Source: Promethearchaeota archaeon (lineage in GTDB: Archaea > Asgardarchaeota > Lokiarchaeia > Sigyniarchaeales > SOKP01). From it: DNA of 64,000 bases. The stretch covers positions 1 through 64,000 of the forward strand of contig JAHLWS010000077.1 in NCBI GenBank assembly GCA_019057795.1, given 5' to 3'. The translations under genes and the position numbers were made by a program. Of the stretch, positions 37,173 through 46,529 are shown piece after piece (position 1 is the stretch's first letter; each line of letters opens with the position of its first letter). The notes under the pieces are model-generated. The model did not search any database, was not told the DNA's origin, and was given only the letters and a program-made list of their open reading frames with translations.

Positions 37173-38247
37173 TGCAACTCTATCAATTCAACAGTCAATG
37201 CTGCTGTTGAATGAATTATATTTGGATGCTAAAACGAGATTTGTGATAAAAGACTGCTTATATGGATTAGAATTAATGGAAGTCGAGTTATCTGAGAAAG
37301 TTGATATTAATATTTGGGTTAAACCCAAAGACATTGAAGATGCATACAATAAGATAATTCCAAAATACGCCTATGAATTTCCAAACAAATTTGATTATTT
37401 TGATATATTTCTACGCTCTGGATTCTTTTTTAATAATTACTATCAGAAATTTTTTGAAAATAGTATAAATGCAAATGAAGATACAAATTTATTAGAAGGA
37501 GATTTACCTATTGCACTTGCATTTGATACAAATTTATATTACAATCTGTTCTTCGATCAATTAACCGAATTGCTCCGCAAAAGATATGGATCTCCTCCTT
37601 ATTTGATAAATTTTTTATGTTCGACTGGTGTTAAAAAAGAGCTGACGGGGTATGAATGGAAATATAAATCAAACGATATAGAAGATTTTAAGGAAATTTG
37701 TAAAGATCCTGATGTAATTGATAACTTTCTCAATCAAAATAAACTCAGATCAAGATTATGGCATCTAGGACATGTAGATTATTTAGATTCGATTGATTCA
37801 ACTCAGTCAAAAATAGTTGATATGGATAAAACCATAGAAACTGATGATATGGATTCTAAAATTCTTGAGGGTCTTGTCGAATATATTAACCAGCAAAATA
37901 TTAAACTTTACTTGTATAGCCAAGATTCCGACTTCATTTCGAGAGCTAAAGGGAATCGAAACGTCATTCCTATTTATTTGGATAAGATTCCGTTTCATAA
38001 GCTAAATAGTCGATTATCTTGCGAATGGGAGCAATTTGCAAAGTTACTTTATGTAATATTAATTACATTTGGAGCTATTCGACTGGAATTTGAAGATTCT
38101 GCCTTATCCACTTTTGGTATTTGGAAAGGAAAGAAATACCATCATTGGCTCGATAAGAGCATAAAGATTGTATCAAAAGATAATATTATAACTAATATCC
38201 AAAAGGACCTACAAATCCTTGAGAATATAAAATTTAAGGAGGTATAA
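37159..38247 (+). CDS. PIN-like nuclease of the CARF operon
   Basis: Residues about 115-290 read as a PIN-type ribonuclease: LPIALAFDTNLYYNLFFDQL with the first catalytic aspartate, a conserved acidic helix region (MDSKILEGLVEYIN) and the last strands LYLYSQDSDFISRAKGNRNV with the D-x-D-F pattern. PIN domains cut single-stranded RNA with two metal ions. The N-terminal 110 residues and the C-terminal 70 are unrecognised. Following two CARF sensors with a 14-base overlap, it is a likely effector: nucleotide signal in, RNA cleavage out. That functional link is an inference from gene order. Confidence 0.68.
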   Translation: MKENNATLSIQQSMLLLNELYLDAKTRFVIKDCLYGLELMEVELSEKVDINIWVKPKDIEDAYNKIIPKYAYEFPNKFDYFDIFLRSGFFFNNYYQKFFENSINANEDTNLLEGDLPIALAFDTNLYYNLFFDQLTELLRKRYGSPPYLINFLCSTGVKKELTGYEWKYKSNDIEDFKEICKDPDVIDNFLNQNKLRSRLWHLGHVDYLDSIDSTQSKIVDMDKTIETDDMDSKILEGLVEYINQQNIKLYLYSQDSDFISRAKGNRNVIPIYLDKIPFHKLNSRLSCEWEQFAKLLYVILITFGAIRLEFEDSALSTFGIWKGKKYHHWLDKSIKIVSKDNIITNIQKDLQILENIKFKEV

Positions 38248-38252
38248 CATAC

Positions 38253-38345
38253 ATGCGTAATCACTTCTATTTCTATATCGGAAGATATGAAAAATTGTAT
38301 TCTTTAAATGATAGCAATTATTTAGGGGAGGTTGTCTACTATTAG
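38253..38345 (+). CDS. 30-codon frame overlapping the helicase start
   Basis: An ATG at 38253 stands ten bases behind a strong AAGGAGG site and opens a 30-codon frame (MRNHFYFYIGRYEKLYSLND ...) that ends in TAG at 38343-38345, 14 bases inside the helicase frame. It could be a small coupling peptide. Alternatively it could be the true N-terminus of the helicase, reached by a frameshift, because the helicase itself has only a TTG start sitting right on a GGGGAGG sequence. Both frames are shown as seen. Confidence 0.4.
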   Translation: MRNHFYFYIGRYEKLYSLNDSNYLGEVVYY

Positions 38346-40923
38346 TTATCTTTACTACGAAAATCTACCAGATATTGAGGAAATTGAAAGATTTCGAAAA
38401 GATTGTTTTTATAATTTATCAGATTTTATTAGATTTTTGAATGTTTCTAAATATGCACAACTTAATAGAGTAATTAAACTCTCTTATCGAATTCTATCAA
38501 GTGAGCAAGTTAATAAAATGTTCAAAGATATGCATTTTAAGTTTTGGGAAGTTTATGGATATGAAATGGAAGATATAATTAATGATTACACCGAAGATGG
38601 TATTTTTATTGAAATTTTTGATCCAACGGGAAAAGCTGATAAACATATTTTTGAAGATTTTATTAAATCATCTATTATAACGGATATCGAGCCGAATTTT
38701 AATGATAGAGAAAATTGGATTAATGTGATACAAAGTTATCCTTTATATAATATACTTCAAATTGATCGAGAACCAGAGTCTAAATGGATTTATTTTAAAC
38801 CTAATACCTATGATATACAGCGACAAATTAACGCAATTCATAATCTTCAAAGCAAGCCTAGAAGAGAACATTTACCCTTGTTAAAACTATTTGTAAGTAA
38901 GCAAAGGACCATATGGCCCAATTTTGATCGAGTTAAGATTAAGAATTGGAAGTTATTAAGTGATCCAAATTTTCCTGGAATTACCAATCAAAGAAATTAC
39001 GTTCAAATAGCATTGGGTACTCCGGATTTCGCACTTTTAGAAGGACCACCTGGTTCAGGCAAAACTCATACCATTTGTGAGATAATACTTCAAGCTATAG
39101 AAAGAAATATGAGAATATTATTATGTGCCTCTACTCATGTTGCTGTGGACAATGTTTTAGAGTATTTAATGGATAGAGATGAAGTAATTGCGGTGAGAAT
39201 TGGTAATCAAAATAGTAAATCAATATCTCCTGATGCTAAGAAATATTTATTAAGTAATAGAACAATTACCGAAAGAAAAAGATTAATCAAAAAGTTAACA
39301 GAACTTGGAGAAGACAAAAATAAAGGTCAGAAGTATTTCTTAAATGTATTAAAATCTACTGATGGTGAATCTGAAGTAGAACGTATGATCTTAGATAATG
39401 CAAATTTAGTATGTGGTACGGTAATTGGAATATTGCAACACCCAGACATAAAATCTGAAATAAATACTCCCCAAGCTGTATTCGATGTTCTAATTATTGA
39501 TGAAGCAAGCAAGACAACACTCCAAGAATTTATTGTACCTGCTATGTATTGTAGTAAATGGATATTAGTTGGAGATATAAAGCAACTTTCTCCTTTTGTA
39601 GATGATCTAATAGTAAGAAAAACAATAGATGGATTTCTTAATGATGACGAAAAAAACATCTGTAGAGATGCATTTTGTTCTTGGAAATATCCTAAATTCA
39701 ATACTATTATATCAGAATCAGATCAAAAGATTAGAGACCTATACAAAGAACAGTTTCAATCGTTAGGCCTTGAATTTTTAGATTTAGATGAACAAGTTGA
39801 AGAAAAGATTTCCAATTTCTTAGCTCATCAAATTTTTATTGGAACTCCCGAAATGATCAAAAAATATGAAAAAAATTTACCAATGGATGCTTATTTAAGA
39901 GGAGGAGGTTTTTTCCTTAGATTGAAATATGCACACTCGTATTGGCAAAAAATTTTTGAGAAAGAGAAATATTCAAATAGATTTAAGGGAAATTTTGGGG
40001 AAATATTATCTTGGCGTTTAATTAGTTTATTCAATTTAAGGTTTGCTGAGAGAGATCTTAAAAAACAAGAGTTTTTAGAGGATATTGAGAAAATACTTCC
40101 AAATTGGAAGGATAAATATGAAAAAAACCAATTACGATATGATTTTTTACTTCTAAAAAAAATTGCATTTCCCTCAATACTTGAAATTCTACAAGAGGGT
40201 TTTTATGAATATAAAGCAGAAAATCAGCCTTATTTTAAGCATACCGTATCAAGTCATGGTTTCAATCTTGAGGATAAAGAAAGGCGCTATGAAATTTTAG
40301 AATATCAACATCGTATGCATCCTGAAATTTCAAAATTTCCAAGAGAGAATATATATAAAGGAGAAGCATTAAGGGATAATCCTAATTTATCTGTAGAGAG
40401 AGAATGGAAATATCAAAAATATACATCAAGAACTATTTGGGTTAATGTTCTGGAAAGAAATAAATCTAAAATAAATATTAATCTAAAGGAAGCTCAAAGA
40501 CTACTAGAAGAATTAACTTCCTTTTTAAATTTCTCTAAAGATAATCCTAAAGACGGAAATGATTATTGGGAAATCGCAGTCCTAACATTTTACAGCTATC
40601 AAGAAGATTATTTGCGTACTATCATAAATAGGAAATATAATATAAAGTTAAATTTACAGGAATTTGAATTACCAAATTATAATGCGAGATTAAGTATTTG
40701 TACTGTTGATAGATTTCAAGGTCATGAAGCAGACATTGTTTTCTTATCATTTGTTAAGACAAATAGCGTAGGATTTCTAAACTCGATAAATAGACTTAAT
40801 GTGGCAATAACTAGAGCTAGATATCAATTAGTAATGATTGGTAATAAAAAATTCTTTTTTAATCAAAAAATTTCGTCTACACTTAAGGAATTAGCGGAAA
40901 TTAAAGATGATATAAGTATTTAG
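38332..40923 (+). CDS. SF1 helicase of UPF1/Dna2 type
   Basis: Walker A GPPGSGKTHTICEI lies at about residue 238, followed by the Ia segment LLCASTHVAVDNVLEYL. The Walker B box is LIIDEASK and motif III GDIKQLSP. The C-terminal lobe has EYQHRMHPEIS, ICTVDRFQGHEADIVFLSFV and LNVAITRARYQLVMIG. These are the hallmarks of UPF1-like SF1B helicases, which unwind RNA or DNA 5' to 3'. About 220 N-terminal residues and an insert between motif III and QHRMHP are unrecognised. The TTG start at 38332 abuts the GGGGAGG element, which is too close for normal initiation. The gene lies between the PIN-like gene and an unknown winged-helix gene, pointing to RNA processing. Confidence 0.87.
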   Translation: MSTISYLYYENLPDIEEIERFRKDCFYNLSDFIRFLNVSKYAQLNRVIKLSYRILSSEQVNKMFKDMHFKFWEVYGYEMEDIINDYTEDGIFIEIFDPTGKADKHIFEDFIKSSIITDIEPNFNDRENWINVIQSYPLYNILQIDREPESKWIYFKPNTYDIQRQINAIHNLQSKPRREHLPLLKLFVSKQRTIWPNFDRVKIKNWKLLSDPNFPGITNQRNYVQIALGTPDFALLEGPPGSGKTHTICEIILQAIERNMRILLCASTHVAVDNVLEYLMDRDEVIAVRIGNQNSKSISPDAKKYLLSNRTITERKRLIKKLTELGEDKNKGQKYFLNVLKSTDGESEVERMILDNANLVCGTVIGILQHPDIKSEINTPQAVFDVLIIDEASKTTLQEFIVPAMYCSKWILVGDIKQLSPFVDDLIVRKTIDGFLNDDEKNICRDAFCSWKYPKFNTIISESDQKIRDLYKEQFQSLGLEFLDLDEQVEEKISNFLAHQIFIGTPEMIKKYEKNLPMDAYLRGGGFFLRLKYAHSYWQKIFEKEKYSNRFKGNFGEILSWRLISLFNLRFAERDLKKQEFLEDIEKILPNWKDKYEKNQLRYDFLLLKKIAFPSILEILQEGFYEYKAENQPYFKHTVSSHGFNLEDKERRYEILEYQHRMHPEISKFPRENIYKGEALRDNPNLSVEREWKYQKYTSRTIWVNVLERNKSKININLKEAQRLLEELTSFLNFSKDNPKDGNDYWEIAVLTFYSYQEDYLRTIINRKYNIKLNLQEFELPNYNARLSICTVDRFQGHEADIVFLSFVKTNSVGFLNSINRLNVAITRARYQLVMIGNKKFFFNQKISSTLKELAEIKDDISI

Positions 40924-40936
40924 TAGGAGGATTATT

Positions 40937-42055
40937 ATGGAAATTATTTTAAAAAAAAAAATAAAAGTAAAAAAATTTAAAGCTCTCATTGATATAGGCG
41001 TTAAAGAAAAGCGGACAGATATTGTCGCACTTCTAATGATTGCGAAATCTCATGGTGATGTATTATCTGAAAAGATTATTTTTAATGAATTTATTTTTCG
41101 AGAGAATAGAACTATAGCTAAACGTATTCTTCAGAGATGTCAAGATTTAGGCGTAATCGATGAAAATCTTAAAATAACAAAAGATGGTATAAATGCTCGA
41201 GAGGATGGAATGATATATCGCCCATATACAGGGACTTATTATGTATGGGCAACTAAAGATCCATTATTACCCCAAAGAATACTAAACATAGAAATAGTAG
41301 GAGAAAAAATCAATTTTAAAAAAGAAATTTTGGGACCGAGAAACCCAGAGGGAGTTACCATAGAAAAAAATATTGAATCTTTACCAGAGTGGTTAAAAGA
41401 TACTGAAAAAATAAAAAATATTAAACTTCTTGATGAAAAAAAAAGAGATATCAGGATTGAATCTATTCAGGAGAAAATTGAGCCTATATCTGTTTCCGAA
41501 GAATTAAAAGCTCAAATAAAATTAAAAACTCATTCTAAATTGATTAAATTCACGGAACTCTTTGAGGATGAAAGGGAATTATCTATATTTCCTGATATTC
41601 GCTCAGTATGGGAGCAACTAATAGGAAATAGATATGAGCAATGGAATTGGGATGACGAAACTCTAAAAGTAAGTTTAAAAGAATTAAACGAAAAGGAGAT
41701 ATTATCATTTATTAAAAAATTTGAATTTGATTCCCCCAAAATCGAGAATTTCGGTAGTTTTAATGATTTTTCTCTGAATCTTAACATTAGACCGCAATCA
41801 GACGCAGAAGCAGAGTCTTGGGCTAATAAGTTATTAGAGAATCAAATTAAAGAATACATGTTCCCGAATACATTTGAGAATTATAAAGAAGGAATAAATA
41901 AGAAATTTAAGGACTACAAAATCAAATTTCAGGATTTAGATGAATTATCTATGAGATTTATTGATAAAATTTTAGAAGATGAAGTCCCAAATGAGCTTTG
42001 GTTTGTCCAGGCACCATTAGATGTCTTTCCTATAAAAAACGAAGGAGATGATTAA
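40937..42055 (+). CDS. Unknown protein with N-terminal winged helix
   Basis: I do not recognise this 372-residue protein. Residues about 25-85 look like a winged helix: RTDIVALLMIAKSHGDVLSE, FRENRTIAKRILQRCQDLG, VIDENLKITKDG. A tyrosine-rich loop follows (MIYRPYTGTYYVWATKDPLL) and then acidic, helical text to the end. A GTAGGAGG site lies directly upstream of the ATG, 13 bases after the helicase stop. Its last codons overlap the start of the PLD nuclease gene by 8 bases, so it is a fixed member of the operon, perhaps an adaptor of helicase and nuclease. Confidence 0.6.
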   Translation: MEIILKKKIKVKKFKALIDIGVKEKRTDIVALLMIAKSHGDVLSEKIIFNEFIFRENRTIAKRILQRCQDLGVIDENLKITKDGINAREDGMIYRPYTGTYYVWATKDPLLPQRILNIEIVGEKINFKKEILGPRNPEGVTIEKNIESLPEWLKDTEKIKNIKLLDEKKRDIRIESIQEKIEPISVSEELKAQIKLKTHSKLIKFTELFEDERELSIFPDIRSVWEQLIGNRYEQWNWDDETLKVSLKELNEKEILSFIKKFEFDSPKIENFGSFNDFSLNLNIRPQSDAEAESWANKLLENQIKEYMFPNTFENYKEGINKKFKDYKIKFQDLDELSMRFIDKILEDEVPNELWFVQAPLDVFPIKNEGDD

Positions 42056-43580
42056 AATCGTAGAAAAAATAATACCTATCGAACACCAACAGATATTAAA
42101 AAATAAAACGCTTTTAGAAAATGTTTGGCATCTTAGGGATAGTAGAGATTTTGAAAAAAACCTACTAGAATTTTATGAGCCAGATATATGGTTTACAGGT
42201 AAAGAAAGGGTGTTTGAAACATATATTGCAAATAATATTATTAAGAATGCTAAAGATTCTATTGTTTTATGTTCTTTTTTACTTGAAAAAACAAAAATTA
42301 CTGATGCTATTTTAGAAGCTGTAGAAAATTCCATCAGGGTATATATCATAACTGCGTCTGAAAATCAATTAGATAAAATCTACGATTTAGAAAACGAGCT
42401 TGAAGATGAAAGGGTTGTGGAGCATAAAAATCTCCTAAAAACACTAAGAAAGAAGTGTCTAATTAGAACTGCACCTCATTTTCATGCTAAATATGTATTG
42501 ATTGATCCAAAACAAGAAACTCGATTAGGTTTTATATCAAGCGCAAATTTTACACAACATGCTTTCTCTAAAAATGTTGAGATAGGTCTGCAGTTAAACC
42601 AAGACCAAATAATTGATTTGTTTAATTTATTTTGTTATATTTTTTGGAATGAGAGTAAACACGAATATCTTGTTGAAAAAACATTAAGATCTGTTAAAAA
42701 ACCCACTAAGAATTTTTTTGATACCCCCCAATTGAGTCATATTATATCTCCTGGCATGAATATAGATTTTGAAAAGACACTAAAGGATTACATTGAATCG
42801 TCGAATGGAGATGTTTATTTAAGTACTTATTCAATCGACTCCAAGAATTCCATATTTAAACTCTTATTGGATGAGCTAGAAAAAAATAGAAGAGTTAAAA
42901 TTTATGTTAGACCAAGAAAAAAGGATTTGGAAACTTTAAGCAGTCTCCGACAAGCGGGAGCAGAAATCAAAGGACATCCCTATTTACATTTCAAGTGTTT
43001 ATTGATTGATGATGCTTCATATAAGAAGGGTTTGATTTTCTCTGGAAATATAACTGAAGAAAGTTTTGGAAAAAGCCATGATGTTGGAATCTTTCTAAAT
43101 TCTACACAATATGATTTACTATTAAATATTGTGAAGAAATGGGAAAATGTTATCCCTGGAGTTTTCGTAGCGAAAGAATCTATAAGTAATTTACCAACAG
43201 GAAAGTATTGGAAATGGAATAAAAATAAGTATGAATTTTATATTCAACCATCTGAAATTCATAAGGCTGGAGTGTTTGAAGGAGATAATATTGATACTTA
43301 TGATAATTATAAACCAAATTTTGAAATTCCAGAAGCATTAAAGGAAACTACCAAAGAAATTATATTCAAATGGGTAAACTTACCTCCCCAATTACCTAAA
43401 AAATCAGAACAACTAAAAGAATTACCCGAAAAATTACCTAAAAAAGTTAAAGATTTACTTCAAAAATATAGAATTTACCAGAATGGAAAGGAGTTTTATT
43501 TATTATATCAAGAGGGAGATAATCTTAAGGAATTAAGAAAGTTATCAGAACTAACTAATTATAAGATTGTTATAAATTAG
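42048..43580 (+). CDS. Phospholipase-D-family nuclease with two HKD motifs
   Basis: Two HxK(x)4D motifs are visible. The first, HFHAKYVLID, lies near residue 144 and is followed by GFISSANFTQHAF. The second, HFKCLLID, near residue 313 is followed by GLIFSGNITEESFG. Both have the Ser/Asn after the strand (SSAN, SGN) that completes the PLD active site, so one chain can form the full catalytic centre. Soluble PLD proteins in defence loci, such as DrmC, are nucleases. The C-terminal 130 residues (about 380-510) are a separate lysine-rich region (LPKKSEQLKELPEKLPKKVK). The ATG overlaps the upstream stop (ATGATTAA), which suggests coupling. Confidence 0.83.
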   Translation: MIKIVEKIIPIEHQQILKNKTLLENVWHLRDSRDFEKNLLEFYEPDIWFTGKERVFETYIANNIIKNAKDSIVLCSFLLEKTKITDAILEAVENSIRVYIITASENQLDKIYDLENELEDERVVEHKNLLKTLRKKCLIRTAPHFHAKYVLIDPKQETRLGFISSANFTQHAFSKNVEIGLQLNQDQIIDLFNLFCYIFWNESKHEYLVEKTLRSVKKPTKNFFDTPQLSHIISPGMNIDFEKTLKDYIESSNGDVYLSTYSIDSKNSIFKLLLDELEKNRRVKIYVRPRKKDLETLSSLRQAGAEIKGHPYLHFKCLLIDDASYKKGLIFSGNITEESFGKSHDVGIFLNSTQYDLLLNIVKKWENVIPGVFVAKESISNLPTGKYWKWNKNKYEFYIQPSEIHKAGVFEGDNIDTYDNYKPNFEIPEALKETTKEIIFKWVNLPPQLPKKSEQLKELPEKLPKKVKDLLQKYRIYQNGKEFYLLYQEGDNLKELRKLSELTNYKIVIN

Positions 43581-43597
43581 GTAATAATTTTAAAGAG

Positions 43598-44698
43598 ATG
43601 AGAAAGTTGTATAAAAAAGAGTTAAAAGAATTCTTTAATTTACATAGTAAGGATAAGATATTTATGGATGTGATAACACCTAAATCTTGCGGTGGTGGAG
43701 AAGGTTTCAAATATTTAGCCCTCCTTGGAGATTATGTCTTAAATCTCACGCTATTTAATTATTTTTCGAAAAAGGGGATTAAAAATTCGGGTGAGCTAAC
43801 TAAAAAAATTCAATCCGTTCACAACGAATGGACACTCTGCCAACTTGGAGAATTTCTTGAAATTACTAACGAGATGAATCCAACGGATCCTAATCATAAG
43901 ATTACGGATAATGAGCTTAAAGAAAGCGTTGAAGCATTAATTGGGGCAAATAATAAAATCCACGGACTTTCGAAAAGTGAATTAGATGTTGAAAAACTAA
44001 TAAAAATCATAGATAAAAATGATTTTTATGATTCAAATCCAGTAGGGGAACTTATAGAATTCTTTCAAGATAATGGGAGAACTTTACTTTTTCCTGACCC
44101 TGTAAGGATTAGTAAAGCTAATGAACCTCCATTATTCCGTTGCACAATAAGAGAAAGTATTATGAGCAAAGATTTTCTCATAATCAGCGAAGAATTTAGT
44201 AGAAAATGTTACGCCAGAAAAGACGCAGCTCAAAAATTTCTATATGATCTTGGATTGACAGATAAAGATGGTATAGGGATTAAATCCAGAAAGAAAGAAG
44301 TTACAACTATTCCCAAACAATCACTATCAAGTGAAGATATAATCTTTTCTAAATCAACTATAGGTGGAGGTTATTTTAAACAAGAACCAATGGAACTTTC
44401 CACTGAAAAGGGAGAAAATATCGCAGAATATACTATGCGAAAAGTAGAAAAAAAACCATTTTTCACTTTAATTTCCTTAAGCGGAAGATTAAATACACTT
44501 TCTGGATCAACATGGCACACATCATTGCCAAATGGCGAATTAATCCTTCTACATCTGAAGTTAGATGAACAAGATTATTTTGATATTGGTCTTGCCGAAT
44601 CTAAAAGTAAAGCTAAAAAAAAAGTTGCTTTAAAAATTATTAAAAATTCAAACTTAATCCAATGGTTAAAAGATAATTATAGAGAAAAAATGATTTAA
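43598..44698 (+). CDS. RNase III-like protein with two dsRNA-binding domains
   Basis: Residues about 30-125 follow the RNase III fold: YLALLGDYVLNLTLFNYF, GELTKKIQSVHNEWTLCQLG and LKESVEALIGA. The GD (D45) and VEALIGA (E112) positions are kept, but the two glutamates of the classic ERLEFLGD are Lys38 and Ala41 here, and the Asp three before the last Glu is Glu109. Metal binding is therefore altered, and the enzyme may be weak or binding-only. Residues about 145-220 fit a first dsRBD (VGELIEFFQDNG ... CYARKDAAQKFLYDLG) and about 280-360 a second (KSKAKKKVALKIIKN end). This Dicer-like layout is unusual in archaea. It closes the CARF operon, 17 bases after the PLD gene. Confidence 0.7.
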   Translation: MRKLYKKELKEFFNLHSKDKIFMDVITPKSCGGGEGFKYLALLGDYVLNLTLFNYFSKKGIKNSGELTKKIQSVHNEWTLCQLGEFLEITNEMNPTDPNHKITDNELKESVEALIGANNKIHGLSKSELDVEKLIKIIDKNDFYDSNPVGELIEFFQDNGRTLLFPDPVRISKANEPPLFRCTIRESIMSKDFLIISEEFSRKCYARKDAAQKFLYDLGLTDKDGIGIKSRKKEVTTIPKQSLSSEDIIFSKSTIGGGYFKQEPMELSTEKGENIAEYTMRKVEKKPFFTLISLSGRLNTLSGSTWHTSLPNGELILLHLKLDEQDYFDIGLAESKSKAKKKVALKIIKNSNLIQWLKDNYREKMI

Positions 44699-44872
44699 TT
44701 TTAGAGTAATAATTATTGAATTAAGACTCCTTGAAAATTTCGTATGTATAATGAAAACACATTAGAGGTTTAAAAGTTTATTGGTTGAATAAGGTAAATT
44801 GATTAAGGATAAACTTATTTAAATCAGCTTATTAAAGATTGGATCCAGCAATTTAGATTTATTAACTGAATC

Positions 44873-45685
44873 CTAATCTTTATGTTTTTTAACCAAACTA
44901 GCCAATTGCTGCGCGAAATGTTGCTTTCCAAACTCAAATTCTTGAGAGAAACGCTGTATCTTTAATCTCTGGTGCTTCTCAGTAATTTTATCCTTTGCCC
45001 AGCCAAGAAATTCGTGAAAATTTAGAAGGGTGTAATTGTTCACTCTTGAGGGCGTAACATTTTTTTCTTCTAGAAACATCGATCCTAATTTATCTAAGAT
45101 AATTTTTAACTCCCATATTTTAAAGCTTATGATATTGGCACGGAGGAAAAATTCAATAGGAAACGCAGAAGCCATTTGGTCTTGAGAGAAAGGGTAGTAT
45201 ACTAATTCTCCTTCTTTAACGTTCGAATCCACATGGTGCACCATTTCTATTACTCCCGTACACGTTGCTTCAGGGAGAAGGTTCAAACCTTCAAATGCGT
45301 TACATCCTAATGGGTAAGACCTACAAATTACAGGTCTTATAGGATAGATTTTACACTCTCGTTTAGAGAGATCGTAGAACATGCAGTATTTCTTTTTCTT
45401 TACTCCTAATTGATAGGAGTATATGAATCCATAAGGATAATCCTTCATAAAAAAAACCATACCAGGATAAAACCGTGCTTTTAGGTCGTAGTTGAGGAGA
45501 TTTTGTTCTAATTCGTACTTTTCATTATATAAAATAATTAATGAGGTCCTTGGATTTAGTAATAGTTCCCCTTGAAAGTTGTAACCATACTCGCCTGTGT
45601 CTTGTTCTCGTAGAATGTTATAACAGCAATTTCCACACTTAAAACAATTAAATTTTTGATCTGAAATATCTATTGAATGCATCAT
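44873..45685 (-). CDS. YkgJ-type cysteine-cluster protein
   Basis: Residues about 12-130 carry the YkgJ/CxxCxxCC pattern: FNCFKCGNCCYNIL near the start, then YCMFYDLSKRECKIYPIRPV, ICRSYPLGC and TCTGV. The cysteines are spaced as in the family, which binds zinc or an iron-sulfur cluster; function is unknown in most members. The C-terminal half is helical (FHEFLGWAKDKITEKHQRLK). It is a stand-alone gene with ATG 45685 (MMHSID...), found in very many archaea as housekeeping genes of unclear role. It is convergent with the RNase III operon. Confidence 0.82.
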   Translation of the reverse strand: MMHSIDISDQKFNCFKCGNCCYNILREQDTGEYGYNFQGELLLNPRTSLIILYNEKYELEQNLLNYDLKARFYPGMVFFMKDYPYGFIYSYQLGVKKKKYCMFYDLSKRECKIYPIRPVICRSYPLGCNAFEGLNLLPEATCTGVIEMVHHVDSNVKEGELVYYPFSQDQMASAFPIEFFLRANIISFKIWELKIILDKLGSMFLEEKNVTPSRVNNYTLLNFHEFLGWAKDKITEKHQRLKIQRFSQEFEFGKQHFAQQLASLVKKHKD

Positions 45686-45840
45686 AGATTACCTTTTGGA
45701 CGAGTGTTTATAAGTAAAAATTTTCAAAGACTTAAATAACGATACTATTTTTGATACATTAATTAACAAAGCAAAAAAAATTCTTTTTTATTTAAAATCA
45801 AAAACAGCTAAGAGAAAAAATAATCTCCTAAAAATTTATT

Positions 45841-46344
45841 CTAACTCTCCCTGAGAAACCACTTATATTTATCACTTTCATTTTGTAAACCAATCCTTAG
45901 AAAAAGACCAAACTTATATTTATAAGGAGGTTCCATGAGTTCTTCTATTTTTTTAATATCAAAATCTTCACCTATATTATTTGAGGTTTTTTTAACCTCA
46001 ATTACTAATAGATTATTATAATGTGAATTTCTTTTATGAATAATAATATCGGGATAAATAGTAAGTGCGTTTTTATCCTCCCATATAAGTTTTTCTATCT
46101 GATATTCTTTGAATTTACTGATATCTAATGATCTATTTTTTATACTTCTTATTCTTTCTGTATCCTTTTCATATCGATTATATTCACAATCTACATCATA
46201 ACTTGGGAATTGATTTTGTAAATACTCAGCTAATTTATGGGTAATTGTCCTCTCATTTACATCTATATCAAGCAAATCTTGATCTTTTTCTCTTAATATT
46301 TGCAAACAATACTCTACTTTTTCTTTAATTCCATCTATATCCAT
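45841..46344 (-). CDS. PD-(D/E)xK-like nuclease-fold protein
   Basis: This 167-residue protein reads NERTITHKLAEYLQNQFPSY and DVDCEYNRYEKD in its first half, then TIYPDIIIHKRNSHYNNLLV and IEVKKTSNN. The second half gives the 'PDIIIH...(L)LVIEVK' pair of strands with Asp and Glu-x-Lys, the usual PD-(D/E)xK metal site; the NERTITH...F..VDCEYNR text is shared with small proteins found in mobile and defence regions. It probably acts as a DNA nuclease or a binding relative of one. It is divergent from the winged-helix gene at 46530, and the palindrome at 46451 lies in the shared upstream region. Confidence 0.65.
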   Translation of the reverse strand: MDIDGIKEKVEYCLQILREKDQDLLDIDVNERTITHKLAEYLQNQFPSYDVDCEYNRYEKDTERIRSIKNRSLDISKFKEYQIEKLIWEDKNALTIYPDIIIHKRNSHYNNLLVIEVKKTSNNIGEDFDIKKIEELMEPPYKYKFGLFLRIGLQNESDKYKWFLRES

Positions 46345-46450
46345 ATCTCTCTTCTTCTCCTAAACATTATTTAATAACTATAACACAAATTAAATAAATA
46401 ATTATTAAAAACTATTTATTTGCCAAAATAATTAAAAAAAAATTGAAAAT

Positions 46451-46468
46451 TGTTCCCATATGGGAACA
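46451..46468. promoter_or_regulatory. 18-bp perfect palindrome TGTTCCCATATGGGAACA
   Basis: The sequence is a perfect palindrome lying 62 bases before ATG 46530 and about 107 bases before the divergent gene's start at 46344. Its GC core stands out from the AT-rich surroundings. The position suggests an operator for the downstream gene, whose product has winged-helix domains and could bind it. It lies inside the 5' extension of the ORF-track frame, which argues that translation does not start at 46443. Confidence 0.5.
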
Positions 46469-46529
46469 TTTATATGTTAAAATTTCTATTACATTATCGT
46501 ACAAAAAATATAAATTTAGGTTTCAATAC

